In this document: piece by piece, positions 48,130 to 55,798 of the stretch
Position numbering within the stretch: position 1 is the stretch's first letter
How the letters are laid out: every line of letters starts with the position of its first letter
Notes under the pieces: model-generated
Told to the model about the DNA's origin: nothing
What the model saw: the letters and a program-made list of their open reading frames with translations, nothing else
Databases searched by the model: none
Position numbers and translations under genes: made by a program
Assembly: GCA_904394705.1 (NCBI GenBank)
Contig: CAJFNJ010000004.1
Span: 1 to 64,000 of the forward strand
DNA from: Avimicrobium caecorum
GTDB lineage: Bacteria > Bacillota > Clostridia > Oscillospirales > Ruminococcaceae
Direction of reading: 5' to 3'
Length of the DNA: 64,000 bases

Positions 48130-49193
48130 TTCTGATGGCTGCGGGAGCCCTTTCTGTCCTGCTGACCGGCTGTATGGGCGCAGTGCCCATCGATCAGCGG
48201 ATGCTGGTGCAGGCGGTGGGCATTGACTGGCAGGAAGGGCAGTATCAGGTGACGCTGCAGATCTTCTCCCCGGCCCGGAAGGAGGGGGAGAGCGCGGGAC
48301 AGGAGGTCTGTTCCGCAGTCGGCGAGGACCTGGCAGAGTGTATGCGGGGTATTCGTCTGGAAACGGGACAGGAGCTGTTTCTGGGGAATTGTCGGCTGGT
48401 GATTCTCAGTGAACCGGCGGCATCGGAGCGGACGGCGGAGGTGGTGGACTACCTGCTCAGCGACCATGAGCTGCGTCCGGGCACCCCGCTCTATCTCACC
48501 GAAGGGGAGGCGGCAGAGCTGCTGGAATCCCCGGAACTTCCGGCAGAGCAGCTCAGTGAGATGATGCGCTCGGCAGCGGAGGCGGGGCTGTGTCCGGACA
48601 GCACGCTGCTCACAGTGGTGCGCAGTCTGGAAAGCCTGGGCAGCACGGCGGCACTGGGACGGATCGAAGCCGATGAAGCCGGCGGAGTACAGGCTTCCGG
48701 TGCGGTGCTGCTCGGCCCTGAGGGGACAGCAGAGCTGACTCCGGAACAGTGGCGGGGCGTCAGCTATTTCAGCGGGAATTCCCGGCAGCTGGAGTACACG
48801 CTGGACTATAAAGGCGGAAAGATTTACACCCATATCATGCCAATGCAGAGCCGTCTGACCGGCGGCGAAAACCCCGGAGAACTGGCGTTTTATCTCAGTG
48901 TGGAGTGCACCATCCAGGAGTACTCCGGCGGCACGCTGAACTGGGACAGCGCTGAAGTGGCATCGGTGCGCGCGGTGGCAGAGCAGGCGGTGCGCCGGGA
49001 GCTGGAACAGGGCTTTGCGGCACTGCGGACAGCGGGAGCGGATGTGATCTGCGCTCTGGAGACCATGGAGAAGTTCCAGCCGGACTTCTGCCGGGGGCGC
49101 ACGCCGGAGGCAATTTTCGGGAGCCTGGTGCTGCGTCCGGAGGTGCAGGTGAACATCACAGCGCTGGGGGCAGGCGCGCAGGCATCGGCCTGA
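48114..49193 (+). CDS. spore germination lipoprotein, GerAC family subunit C
   Basis: Encodes 359 residues with a lipobox ending at Cys20 and the GerAC plan: PIDQRMLVQAVGIDWQEGQYQVTLQIF right after the anchor, then a C-terminal domain ending VNITALGAG. The C subunit is held at the outer face of the spore inner membrane. ATG 48114 follows AGAAGGTG and lies inside the permease gene. It completes a gerABC operon; germinant specificity is unknown. Confidence 0.86.
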   Translation: MRKWLILMAAGALSVLLTGCMGAVPIDQRMLVQAVGIDWQEGQYQVTLQIFSPARKEGESAGQEVCSAVGEDLAECMRGIRLETGQELFLGNCRLVILSEPAASERTAEVVDYLLSDHELRPGTPLYLTEGEAAELLESPELPAEQLSEMMRSAAEAGLCPDSTLLTVVRSLESLGSTAALGRIEADEAGGVQASGAVLLGPEGTAELTPEQWRGVSYFSGNSRQLEYTLDYKGGKIYTHIMPMQSRLTGGENPGELAFYLSVECTIQEYSGGTLNWDSAEVASVRAVAEQAVRRELEQGFAALRTAGADVICALETMEKFQPDFCRGRTPEAIFGSLVLRPEVQVNITALGAGAQASA

Positions 49194-49255
49194 GCCGGGG
49201 GTCATGAATCAATGAACGAAAATTTGCCAGACAGAAGCCGCGGAAAACCGGATAT

Positions 49256-49284
49256 AATAAAAACGAGTGCGTGAGAACGCACTC
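49256..49284 (-). terminator. terminator of the SLOG gene
   Basis: GAGTGCG (49265-49271) pairs with CGCACTC (49278-49284); on the minus strand it is followed by GTTTTTATTAT. The stop codon of the gene lies within the hairpin. Confidence 0.7.
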
Positions 49285-49636
49285 AGGAATGAAGCTGTTT
49301 TAAGTCGATGACTTTTACGGGAATCCGACGGCGGATGCATTCAGTGATGGTATGCGCGGTACCGTGGGAACTCATGTCCCAGAAGGCCAGCACCAGATCG
49401 GCTTCTGCGATGATCTGGCTGTTCCGGACCAGTGGAGCCCTCCGTCCGTATGTTTCATAATCGGGCAGATATTCGGTCAGGGGGATTCCCAGGGTTTCGG
49501 CAGCCTGCCGTGCCAGCTGATCCACTCCTTCCGCACCGCCGCTGATCAGCCGGGTACAGTTGAGAGGGATCATCTGGATGAGATCATCCACAGTAAGCTC
49601 CCGGGAATCCCGGGAACCGACGATTACTACCTGCAT
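49283..49636 (-). CDS. SLOG family protein (DUF2493/YpsA-like)
   Basis: Encodes 117 residues with a compact Rossmann-like fold: VVIVGSRDSREL, then RLISGGAEGVDQLARQ, the nucleotide loop typical of SLOG/DprA-like domains, and LVLAFWDMSSHGTAHTI. SLOG domains bind nucleotides or nucleic-acid-derived ligands and appear in stress, competence and defence contexts. ATG 49636 follows GGAGG; a longer frame upstream overlaps the spoIVB start and is unlikely. It stands alone between gerABC and spoIVB. Function not known. Confidence 0.75.
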   Translation of the reverse strand: MQVVIVGSRDSRELTVDDLIQMIPLNCTRLISGGAEGVDQLARQAAETLGIPLTEYLPDYETYGRRAPLVRNSQIIAEADLVLAFWDMSSHGTAHTITECIRRRIPVKVIDLKQLHS

Positions 49637-49778
49637 GGCAGTTTCCACCTCCGCAAACCTGATTCTGGTAAAGATTGTATCACATTCCTGATCCGTTGAA
49701 AATGATAAATCGCAATAAAACAGTGGATTTTCGCATAAATCCTGGTGCCTGGCATCAGGATCGGAGGAAACAAAGCAG

Positions 49779-50987
49779 ATGAAGAAATTATACCAGGTCT
49801 TTGCCGGGGCAGTCAGTCTGGCAATGGCAGCCGTCATGGGGGTAGTCACCTATTACAGCACGGCCCTGCCCGATCACTTCTATGTGGCGGCGGGAGCGGC
49901 GGCAGAGGGGATCTCCATCGGCACTGCCCTGGAGATCCAGGGAGAGATCCAGCCCATTTCCGCGGAAAACGGAACTGCCTCCCTGACTGTTCTGGGCGGC
50001 ATAGCCGTCAAACAGGTGGATGTGCAGTTTGTGGACCGTGAGATGGTGATCCCCTGCGGATACCCCTTCGGCATCAAGATGTTCACCGAAGGGGTGGTCG
50101 TGGTCGGACTCACCGATGTGGAGGAAAACGGGATTTTCCGCAATCCGGCCCAGGAAGCCGGGATTCGGGTGGGCGATGTGCTGACCGAACTGGATGGTCA
50201 GCCGGTCAGCCTGAATGAAGATGTGGCAGCGATCATTGCTTCCAGCGGGGGACGGGAGATCTCCTATACCCTGAAGCGGAAGGACCAGACCCTCACCGGT
50301 ACGCTGCAGCCCATCCGGGCTGACAGCGGCGAGTACAAAGCCGGCATCTGGGTCCGGGACAGTTCTGCCGGCATCGGCACCATGACCTACTATGACCCGT
50401 CTACGATGATCTTTGCCGGACTGGGCCATGCGGTCTGCGATGTGGATACCGGGGAAACCCTGCCTCTGGGCAAGGGTGAGATCGTGGATGTCACCATCAC
50501 CGGCGTGGAAAAGGGAATCTCGGGCCAGCCGGGTTCACTGCAGGGCAGCTTTGAGGGCAGCCGTCTGGCTGGATTCATGGCAGTGAACAGCGAAACCGGT
50601 GTCTACGGTCAGCTGACCTCCCTGCCGGTTTCCACACTGGAACCGGTCCCCATTGCCATGAAGCAGGAGGTCCGGGAGGGGGCAGCCCAGATCTACACCA
50701 CCATTTCCGGGCGCACCCCGCAGTGCTATGACATTGTCATCGAATCGGTGAACCTGAGCTCCACTGCCAAGACCAAGAGCATGGTGATCCGTGTCACCGA
50801 TCCGGAACTGCTGGAGGCCACCGGCGGTATCCTGCAGGGAATGAGCGGCAGCCCGATCCTGCAGGACGGCAAACTGGTGGGAGCTGTGACCCATGTGTTT
50901 GTCAATGACCAGACACGGGGATATGGCATCTTTGCCGAGAATATGCAGGAAACTGCCTCGAGCCTTGAGATCCGTTCCGCAGCCTGA
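49779..50987 (+). CDS. spoIVB: SpoIVB peptidase
   Basis: Encodes 402 residues: an N-terminal membrane anchor, a PDZ domain (about 105-178) and a family S55 serine peptidase domain. The triad fits His217 in GLGHAVCD, Asp341 and Ser356 in QGMSGSP, with the same spacing as in Bacillus subtilis. In the forespore it is secreted to the space between membranes and triggers pro-sigma-K processing in the mother cell. Its position directly upstream of spo0A is the classic order in spore formers. GGAGG lies about 10 bases before ATG. Confidence 0.95.
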   Translation: MKKLYQVFAGAVSLAMAAVMGVVTYYSTALPDHFYVAAGAAAEGISIGTALEIQGEIQPISAENGTASLTVLGGIAVKQVDVQFVDREMVIPCGYPFGIKMFTEGVVVVGLTDVEENGIFRNPAQEAGIRVGDVLTELDGQPVSLNEDVAAIIASSGGREISYTLKRKDQTLTGTLQPIRADSGEYKAGIWVRDSSAGIGTMTYYDPSTMIFAGLGHAVCDVDTGETLPLGKGEIVDVTITGVEKGISGQPGSLQGSFEGSRLAGFMAVNSETGVYGQLTSLPVSTLEPVPIAMKQEVREGAAQIYTTISGRTPQCYDIVIESVNLSSTAKTKSMVIRVTDPELLEATGGILQGMSGSPILQDGKLVGAVTHVFVNDQTRGYGIFAENMQETASSLEIRSAA

Positions 50988-50995
50988 CCAGAGCG

Positions 50996-51022
50996 ATCCG
51001 GAGGGGGGTTTCCCTCTCCGGA
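50996..51022 (+). other. hairpin without T run after spoIVB
   Basis: ATCCGGAGGGGGG pairs with CCCTCTCCGGAT; CTACATAAAA follows instead of a T run. It may protect the spoIVB mRNA end or act with a factor. Confidence 0.45.
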
Positions 51023-51210
51023 TGCTACATAAAAATCCGGATTTCCATATTGACAAGTGAGGAGAAGCCGCCGGTTCGGGAGAGGGAGATCCGGGAGAGC
51101 GGAACAAAGCGCCTCCCGGGATACGGGAATCCGCCGGTGGCAGAATTCCGGGATTCCACAAATGCTGTCAGGCAGAAGAGGGCAGGTTTTGTCGGCACTT
51201 CCGGGGTGAT

Positions 51211-51228
51211 TTGTCGAATTTTGTCGAA
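51211..51228. promoter_or_regulatory. tandem Spo0A boxes upstream of spo0A
   Basis: Two copies of TTGTCGAA (51211-51218 and 51221-51228) lie one helical turn apart, matching the 0A box consensus exactly at the TGTCGAA core. A third near-match TTGTCGAT is at 51366-51373 just downstream of the promoter. This indicates autoregulation of spo0A by Spo0A~P. Confidence 0.82.
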
Positions 51229-51332
51229 AAGCACATAAAAAGAGGGATTCAATCGAATTTATTTATGCAACTTCAATAATATTCCGATGCGAATTTATCC
51301 GGATTTGATGTCGAGTAAAAAAGGGATTTCTA

Positions 51333-51361
51333 TTGTAAGTTTTGGAAATATATGCTAAAAT
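51333..51361 (+). promoter_or_regulatory. promoter of spo0A
   Basis: TTGTAA (51333-51338), a 17-base spacer and TAAAAT (51356-51361), about 45 bases before the ATG. A sigma-H promoter is expected by analogy but I could not fit one with correct spacing. Confidence 0.6.
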
Positions 51362-51407
51362 ATGTTTGTCGATACAGCAAAAACAAAAAACGACTGGAGG
51401 AAGACGA

Positions 51408-52172
51408 ATGTTGGTTAAAACCAAAGTACTTATAGCGGAAGAAAATCAGGACTTTCTGGACAAAATGTGCAGCTTGCTGGCAGAATGTGGCTTTGAGATG
51501 GTTTCTGCGCCGAAAGATGGCCTTCAGCTGGTGGACCGCATCCAGACAGAACGCCCGGGAATTGTACTGATGGATGTATTCCTTCCCGGACTGGATGCAC
51601 TGGGTGTTATGAAGCGGATCAATCAGCTCATGGAAGGGGATACACCCAAATTCATGCTGATGTCCACCTTTGAGAGCAGCACTCTCGAACGGGAACTCAT
51701 CGCAGCCGGCGCGCTCTACTATTTCCTTAAGCCCTTCTCGCCGGAAACAGCGGTGGAACGCATTGTCCAGCTCACTGGCGGCAGTCAGCCGGAGATCCGT
51801 CCTGACCCGGCAGACCTCGATCTCACCGTCACTGAGATCCTGCATCAGATCGGTGTTCCTGCCCATATCAAGGGATACTACTATCTGCGTTCTTCCATCA
51901 AAATGGTGGTAGAGGATCAGAGCATCCTGTCCGCCATTACCAAGCGGCTGTATCCCGATGTTGCCAAGGAAAACGGCACCACGGCTTCCAGGGTGGAACG
52001 GGCGATCCGCCACGCCATTGAAGTGGCCTGGGACCGGGGCAATGTGGAAGTTCTGGAACAGTATTTTGGCTATACCATCAATTCCTCACGTGGCAAGCCT
52101 ACCAACAGTGAATTCATTGCCATGATCGCAGACAAGATCAACATGAATCGCCGTAAATATGCCGTGCAGTAG
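51408..52172 (+). CDS. spo0A: stage 0 sporulation protein A
   Basis: The master response regulator of sporulation, 254 residues. The receiver domain (about 5-125) has the phosphoacceptor Asp56 in MDVFLPG and Lys108 in FLKPF at the same numbers as in Bacillus, but the acidic pair that holds magnesium is Glu11-Glu12 rather than two aspartates. The C-terminal DNA-binding domain contains SRVERAIRHAIEVAWDRG, the almost invariant Spo0A recognition helix. ATG 51408 follows TGGAGG by seven bases. It is preceded by tandem 0A boxes. Confidence 0.95.
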   Translation: MLVKTKVLIAEENQDFLDKMCSLLAECGFEMVSAPKDGLQLVDRIQTERPGIVLMDVFLPGLDALGVMKRINQLMEGDTPKFMLMSTFESSTLERELIAAGALYYFLKPFSPETAVERIVQLTGGSQPEIRPDPADLDLTVTEILHQIGVPAHIKGYYYLRSSIKMVVEDQSILSAITKRLYPDVAKENGTTASRVERAIRHAIEVAWDRGNVEVLEQYFGYTINSSRGKPTNSEFIAMIADKINMNRRKYAVQ

Positions 52173-52186
52173 TCGAGCCTGAGAAA

Positions 52187-52222
52187 AGATCCCGGAGACT
52201 GGTTCTCCGGGATCTTATTATT
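52187..52222 (+). terminator. terminator of spo0A
   Basis: GATCCCGGAGA pairs with TCTCCGGGATC around a short loop, followed by TTATTATTT. Confidence 0.78.
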
Positions 52223-52250
52223 TGCAAAACTTGGGCAGGTGCGCTATAAT
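52222..52250 (+). promoter_or_regulatory. sigma-A promoter of the HAD hydrolase gene
   Basis: TTGCAA (52222-52227), a 17-base spacer and perfect TATAAT (52245-52250). It starts directly in the spo0A terminator tail and gives a leader of about 140 bases without a recognised riboswitch. Confidence 0.85.
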
Positions 52251-52397
52251 GGGCAGGTCAGGCACAAAAAGTGCCGGTACTTTTCATATTACACCGGAGG
52301 CAGGTATTGGTCAGGCAGAGCGGAATGCATTCTTGATTCCACTGGGACTATGGCTGCGTGGGCAGCGATTCCATCCGGTCACAGGGAGGATAAGAAG

Positions 52398-53060
52398 ATG
52401 GCATTTCATGCGGTGATTTTCGATTTGGACGGAACCCTCATCGACTCCATGGGAGTCTGGGAGGAAGTTCCGGATCAGCTGGTCCGCCGGTTGGGAGGGG
52501 AGCCTTTCCCCGGCCTGGCAGACGCTCTGCGCACCCGGGATCTCCGGGGCGGGGCTGAGAAGCTCATCCAGATCTATGGCTGGGATCTCACAGCCGATCA
52601 GGTGCTGGAGGAGGCTGACCGTCTGCTGGACGAAACATACAGCACCGCTGTTCCTCTCAAGCCCGGCGCTGGGGAACTGGTGCGGCAGCTCCATGAAAAG
52701 GGAGTGCCGCTGTGCATCGCTACCGCCAGCACCGAGGGACAGGCTGTGGGTGCCATGCGGCATTTTGGCCTGGCGGACTGCTTCTCCTTTGTGCTGAGCT
52801 GTACCCGCTACGGCGGCAAGAACCGTCCGGACATCTTCCTGGAAGCAGCCCGGCGGTTTGACCTCCAGCCGGAGGAGATCCTGCTGGTGGAGGACTCGCT
52901 CTATTCGGTGCGCACGGCTCATCAGGCAGGCTTTGGCACCGCCGGAGTGGCAGACACCTCGGCGGAAACAGAGCGTGCTGCCATGGAGCAGACCTGTGAT
53001 TATTTCTTCGAAACCCTGGCGGACTTCGATGTGCCGGTGACTGCGCCGGAGCGCGGATGA
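52398..53060 (+). CDS. HAD superfamily hydrolase (beta-phosphoglucomutase/phosphatase type)
   Basis: Encodes 220 residues with motif I DLDGTLIDS (nucleophile Asp9, acid Asp11), motif II around CIATAST, the motif III lysine in GGKNRPDIFLEA and motif IV VEDSLYSV. The helical cap between motifs I and II (about 18-80) is the C1 type of beta-phosphoglucomutase-like phosphatases. The substrate is a small phosphorylated metabolite of unknown identity. ATG 52398 follows AGGGAGGA; the upstream frame is leader. It is monocistronic. Confidence 0.87.
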   Translation: MAFHAVIFDLDGTLIDSMGVWEEVPDQLVRRLGGEPFPGLADALRTRDLRGGAEKLIQIYGWDLTADQVLEEADRLLDETYSTAVPLKPGAGELVRQLHEKGVPLCIATASTEGQAVGAMRHFGLADCFSFVLSCTRYGGKNRPDIFLEAARRFDLQPEEILLVEDSLYSVRTAHQAGFGTAGVADTSAETERAAMEQTCDYFFETLADFDVPVTAPERG

Positions 53061-53071
53061 TCCGTTTCCCA

Positions 53072-53107
53072 TTCCCCGTATGGCCGTTTGCCATGCGGGG
53101 ATTTTTT
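53072..53107 (+). terminator. terminator of the HAD gene
   Basis: CCCCGTATGGC pairs with GCCATGCGGGG over five bases, followed by ATTTTTT. Confidence 0.82.
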
Positions 53108-53167
53108 GCTGCCGGGAAACCGGGAATATCATGCTCACAAAGCATAAAATACCGCTATAACAAGGTA

Positions 53168-53198
53168 TTGGACATATAAAATCCCCATCCCTTATAAT
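53168..53198 (+). promoter_or_regulatory. 19-bp-spacer promoter of the flavodoxin-like gene
   Basis: TTGGAC (53168-53173), 19 bases and TATAAT (53193-53198). A 19-base spacer is typical of promoters activated by MerR-type regulators, but the spacer is not clearly palindromic. Confidence 0.5.
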
Positions 53199-53267
53199 AC
53201 AATCAGACGAGAACCACACCGACCGGCGCTGCAAAGCCGGTCTGACTGAAAAGGAGATGGGGAGAAT

Positions 53268-53978
53268 ATGAAAAAGATCCTGAGTATTCTGCTGATGGCA
53301 CTGGCTGCGGCGGGCATGACTGCCTGTGGGACAGAGGGTGAGCCGTCCCTGGAAGCGGAGCAGCAGTCGCCCTCCCAGCAGACTGCGGCAGAGGACCCGC
53401 AGCCATCAGAATCCGGGCCGCAGAGCCGGTATCTGGTGGTATACTTCAGCTATGCGGAGAATGCGGATCTTCCCGAGGATGCGGATGTGGAGGCCTCGGC
53501 GAGCATCCAGCGCTGGAACGGCACCCTCACCGGCAATACCGGTGTGGTGGCGCAGATGATCGCTGAGGCTGCCGGGGCAGAGGTGTTCCCGCTGCATACG
53601 GTGGAACTCTACCCGGATACCTATGAGGCCACCATTGACCAGGGTGAGCAGGAGCGCACCAACGGAGCCCGTCCGGAGCTGCAGGCCGTGCCGGAGAACC
53701 TGGAGGACTACGATGTGATTTTCCTGGGGTATCCCAACTGGTGGGGAGATCTGCCCATGGCGGTGTACAGTTTCCTGGACGAGGTCGATCTCTCCGGGAA
53801 GACCATCGCTCCGTTTGTGACCTCCGGCGGCAGCGGTTTGTCGGGGACACCGGATACCATTGCGGCGCTGGAGCCCGGAGCTGAGGTCCGGGAGGGGCTG
53901 GCGGTCCGCAACACCAACACAGCCGATGCTCAGGAGAGTGTAGAGGTCTGGCTCACAGACCTGGGCTATCTGGGTTAA
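53268..53978 (+). CDS. flavodoxin-like lipoprotein
   Basis: Encodes 236 residues with a lipobox ending at Cys20, a glutamine/serine-rich linker (to about 52) and a flavodoxin-4 domain: VVYFSYAENADLPEDADVEA, GNTGVVAQMIAEAAGAEVF (phosphate loop) and FLGYPNWWGDLPMAVYSFL with FMN-ring aromatic residues, then TSGGSGLSGT. It should bind FMN outside the cell and pass electrons, a form found in anaerobic Firmicutes. AAGGAG lies 11 bases before ATG. It is monocistronic. Confidence 0.87.
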   Translation: MKKILSILLMALAAAGMTACGTEGEPSLEAEQQSPSQQTAAEDPQPSESGPQSRYLVVYFSYAENADLPEDADVEASASIQRWNGTLTGNTGVVAQMIAEAAGAEVFPLHTVELYPDTYEATIDQGEQERTNGARPELQAVPENLEDYDVIFLGYPNWWGDLPMAVYSFLDEVDLSGKTIAPFVTSGGSGLSGTPDTIAALEPGAEVREGLAVRNTNTADAQESVEVWLTDLGYLG

Positions 53979-54005
53979 TTTCCGGAACAGGGAAACAGAA
54001 TGCGG

Positions 54006-54048
54006 AAAAGCCGGGAGCAGGATCTCAGATTCTGCTCCCGGCTTTTTG
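54006..54048. terminator. bidirectional terminator between the flavodoxin and mgtE genes
   Basis: AAAAGCCGGGAGCAG pairs with CTGCTCCCGGCTTTT over 11 bases, with T tracts on both strands. Confidence 0.9.
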
Positions 54049-54073
54049 GATGGTTCGGTTCAGGTTTTTGGGG

Positions 54074-55477
54074 TCAGACCAGGTGGAAGACCTGGATCAG
54101 CATGAGCCAGGCCAGGCCGTAGTACGAGATTACAGCCACCAAGTCATTGACGGTGGTGATGAGCGGCCCCGAAGCCACAGCGGGATCGACGCCGAATTTA
54201 TCGAATACCATGGGAATGGCGGTACCGGCAAAGCTGGAAATGGTCATAGCCAGCATCAGCGCAATGGCAACACAGGCACCCACCGCCATGGAATAGGACA
54301 GGGGATAGTGCTTGAGCACCATGGTGTAGAAGGTCACAACGCCGAAGGCGATCACACCCAGCAGGGTGCCGTTGGTCAGGCCGACCCGCACCTCCTTGGA
54401 GATCAGGTGCAGCTTCTCGGACATGGGCAGGGCTTCATCGGTGAGCACCCGGATGGTAACCGCCAGCGACTGGGTTCCCACATTGCCTGCCATATCGAGG
54501 ATCAGCGACTGGAAGCAGATCAGGATGGCGATCTGGGCAACAATCTGCTCGAACATGCCCACCACGCTGGATACGAACATGCCCAGGAACAGCAGGATCA
54601 CCAGCCAGGGCAGGCGCTTTTTCATACTGAGCAGGAGGGGTTCATCCAGGTCGTCATCGGTGCCTTCGGAGATACCTGCCAGCTTGTTGTAGACTTCCCG
54701 GGATTCCTCTTCCCGGTAGTCCATGATGTCCTGTACGGTGAGTACGCCCACCAGCTGATCGGCGGCGTTCAGTACCGGCAGGGAGTCCTCCTCATAGTCA
54801 CTGATCCAGTCCATGCATTCCTCGATCTGGTCGTGATCGTGAACAAAGGGATAGGAGTGCACAATGATCTTGTCAAGGGAGGTGTAGTCCCGGGCCCGGA
54901 TCAGGTCTTTCAGATCAATGGCGCCGCAGTAGAGCCCCTGATCGTCAATGATATAGAGGGTGGAGATGTTGTCGTTCTCCGCGCTCTGACGGATCAGCTC
55001 CCGCATGGCCTCTTTTACGGAAGCGGTCTGGGGGATGGCAATATAGTTGGTGGTCATCATGCTGCCGATCTCATCATCGGTATAGGAGGCGATCATCCGG
55101 ATCTCCCCGGAGGTCTCCTCACTCAGGTGACCGGCGATCAGGCGGCGGGTCTCCTCGGGCAGCTCTTCCAGAATTTCGGCTGCTTCATCCGAATCCATGC
55201 TGTCCAGGATTGCAGCGGCCTTGTCTGCCGGGAAGCCGGCAAGTACCTGCTCCGGCTCATCGCAGTAGGGCAGGATCTCTGCCAGACGCAGGGCACCCAG
55301 GGGCAGGAACAGTCCCAGACGCTCCTCCGGGGTGAGCTGTTCCAGGGCCTGGGCAATATCATAGTCGTGGTAGTCGTTCAGACGCTCTGCCAGGACAGCG
55401 GGATCGGCAGTCTGATGGATCAGGGCCAGGATCTCGGCTGCTACTGCTTCGTTGATAAACTCATGTCTTCTCATCAT
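54074..55477 (-). CDS. mgtE: magnesium transporter MgtE
   Basis: Encodes 467 residues: an N domain (about 10-135), two CBS domains (about 138-265) that sense cytoplasmic magnesium, a plug helix and five C-terminal membrane helices with MAGNVGTQSLAV and PLITTVNDLVAVISY lining the pore. It forms a dimeric magnesium channel. AAGGAGG lies about 10 bases before ATG. Its transcript has a long leader with a small translated frame and an intrinsic terminator just upstream, so expression is likely attenuated. Confidence 0.94.
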   Translation of the reverse strand: MMRRHEFINEAVAAEILALIHQTADPAVLAERLNDYHDYDIAQALEQLTPEERLGLFLPLGALRLAEILPYCDEPEQVLAGFPADKAAAILDSMDSDEAAEILEELPEETRRLIAGHLSEETSGEIRMIASYTDDEIGSMMTTNYIAIPQTASVKEAMRELIRQSAENDNISTLYIIDDQGLYCGAIDLKDLIRARDYTSLDKIIVHSYPFVHDHDQIEECMDWISDYEEDSLPVLNAADQLVGVLTVQDIMDYREEESREVYNKLAGISEGTDDDLDEPLLLSMKKRLPWLVILLFLGMFVSSVVGMFEQIVAQIAILICFQSLILDMAGNVGTQSLAVTIRVLTDEALPMSEKLHLISKEVRVGLTNGTLLGVIAFGVVTFYTMVLKHYPLSYSMAVGACVAIALMLAMTISSFAGTAIPMVFDKFGVDPAVASGPLITTVNDLVAVISYYGLAWLMLIQVFHLV

Positions 55478-55500
55478 TGGTAATTCCTCCTTTTCTGCTG

Positions 55501-55541
55501 CAAAAAAGAGAAAATGCGCACAGGAAATACTCCCGCGCGCA
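55501..55541 (-). terminator. intrinsic terminator inside the mgtE leader
   Basis: On the minus strand TGCGCGCGGGA pairs with TTTCCTGTGCGCA (11 bp with two G-T pairs) and is followed by TTTTCTCTTTTTTG, immediately before the mgtE ribosome binding site. TTTGCTGC just before and GCAGCAG just after could pair in an alternative fold. Confidence 0.72.
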
Positions 55542-55575
55542 GCAAATGATGAGGACGATCCTCACAGCATATCGG

Positions 55576-55749
55576 TCAGACAGACAGCAAGAGCCATCCC
55601 GTCCGGCAGACAGGGGATCTTCCGCATGAAACGCAGGCAGAGCAGTTTCCTGTGGATTTTCGGTTGTTCACAGTTCTACTGTCGCCGTCCATGCGATCAC
55701 ATCCTTCCCGAACGGCTTTGGCTTTTTCTTCCATATCCCAAGCGGACAT
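55576..55749 (-). CDS. 57-codon frame in the mgtE leader (possible leader peptide)
   Basis: ATG 55749 follows AGGAG by five bases and opens a 57-residue frame ending TGA at 55576. The product would begin MSAWDMEEKAKAVREGC and carries cysteines at 17, 36, 39, 42 and 48, with a hydrophobic end WLLLSV. It starts only about 15 bases from the predicted transcript start. It ends 35 bases before the leader terminator. No family is recognised. Either it is a real small gene or a regulatory leader whose translation affects the hairpin; both are inference from layout. Confidence 0.5.
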   Translation of the reverse strand: MSAWDMEEKAKAVREGCDRMDGDSRTVNNRKSTGNCSACVSCGRSPVCRTGWLLLSV

Positions 55750-55769
55750 GGAGTCTCCTATCCCTTTTT

Positions 55770-55798
55770 ATCATACCCGGACAGAAAAGTCAAGTAAA
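55770..55798 (-). promoter_or_regulatory. promoter of the mgtE transcript
   Basis: On the minus strand TTTACT (55798-55793), a 17-base spacer and TATGAT (55775-55770), placing mgtE behind a leader of about 285 bases. Confidence 0.68.

Larger units (their letters stand above)
50988..51407. other. spoIVB-spo0A intergenic control region
   Basis: About 420 bases. The left half is GC-rich with the hairpin after spoIVB and a second imperfect stem (51090-51119). The right half is AT-rich and holds the 0A boxes, a further TGTCGAG at 51310-51316, a TTGTCGAT at 51366-51373 and the spo0A promoter. No gene is seen. Confidence 0.65.

Noticed and set aside
49690..49778. Sigma-F or sigma-G promoter of spoIVB
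   Set aside because: GCATA and CATCAGG are present but only 15 bases apart, outside the 17-18 expected, so it is not listed as a feature.
51300..51361. Sigma-H promoter of spo0A
   Set aside because: AGGGATTT and GGAAAT elements exist, but their separation is several bases longer than the usual sigma-H spacing.
52251..52397. Cobalamin or other known riboswitch in the HAD gene leader
   Set aside because: Fragments such as GATTCCACTGGGAC look superficially like riboswitch pieces, but the order of conserved blocks does not match any class I can recall, and there is no terminator or sequestering hairpin.
55478..55798. M-box magnesium riboswitch in front of mgtE
   Set aside because: The conserved GGTGAGGCTCC core and following helices could not be found by eye, so I describe the leader as unassigned instead of naming the class.
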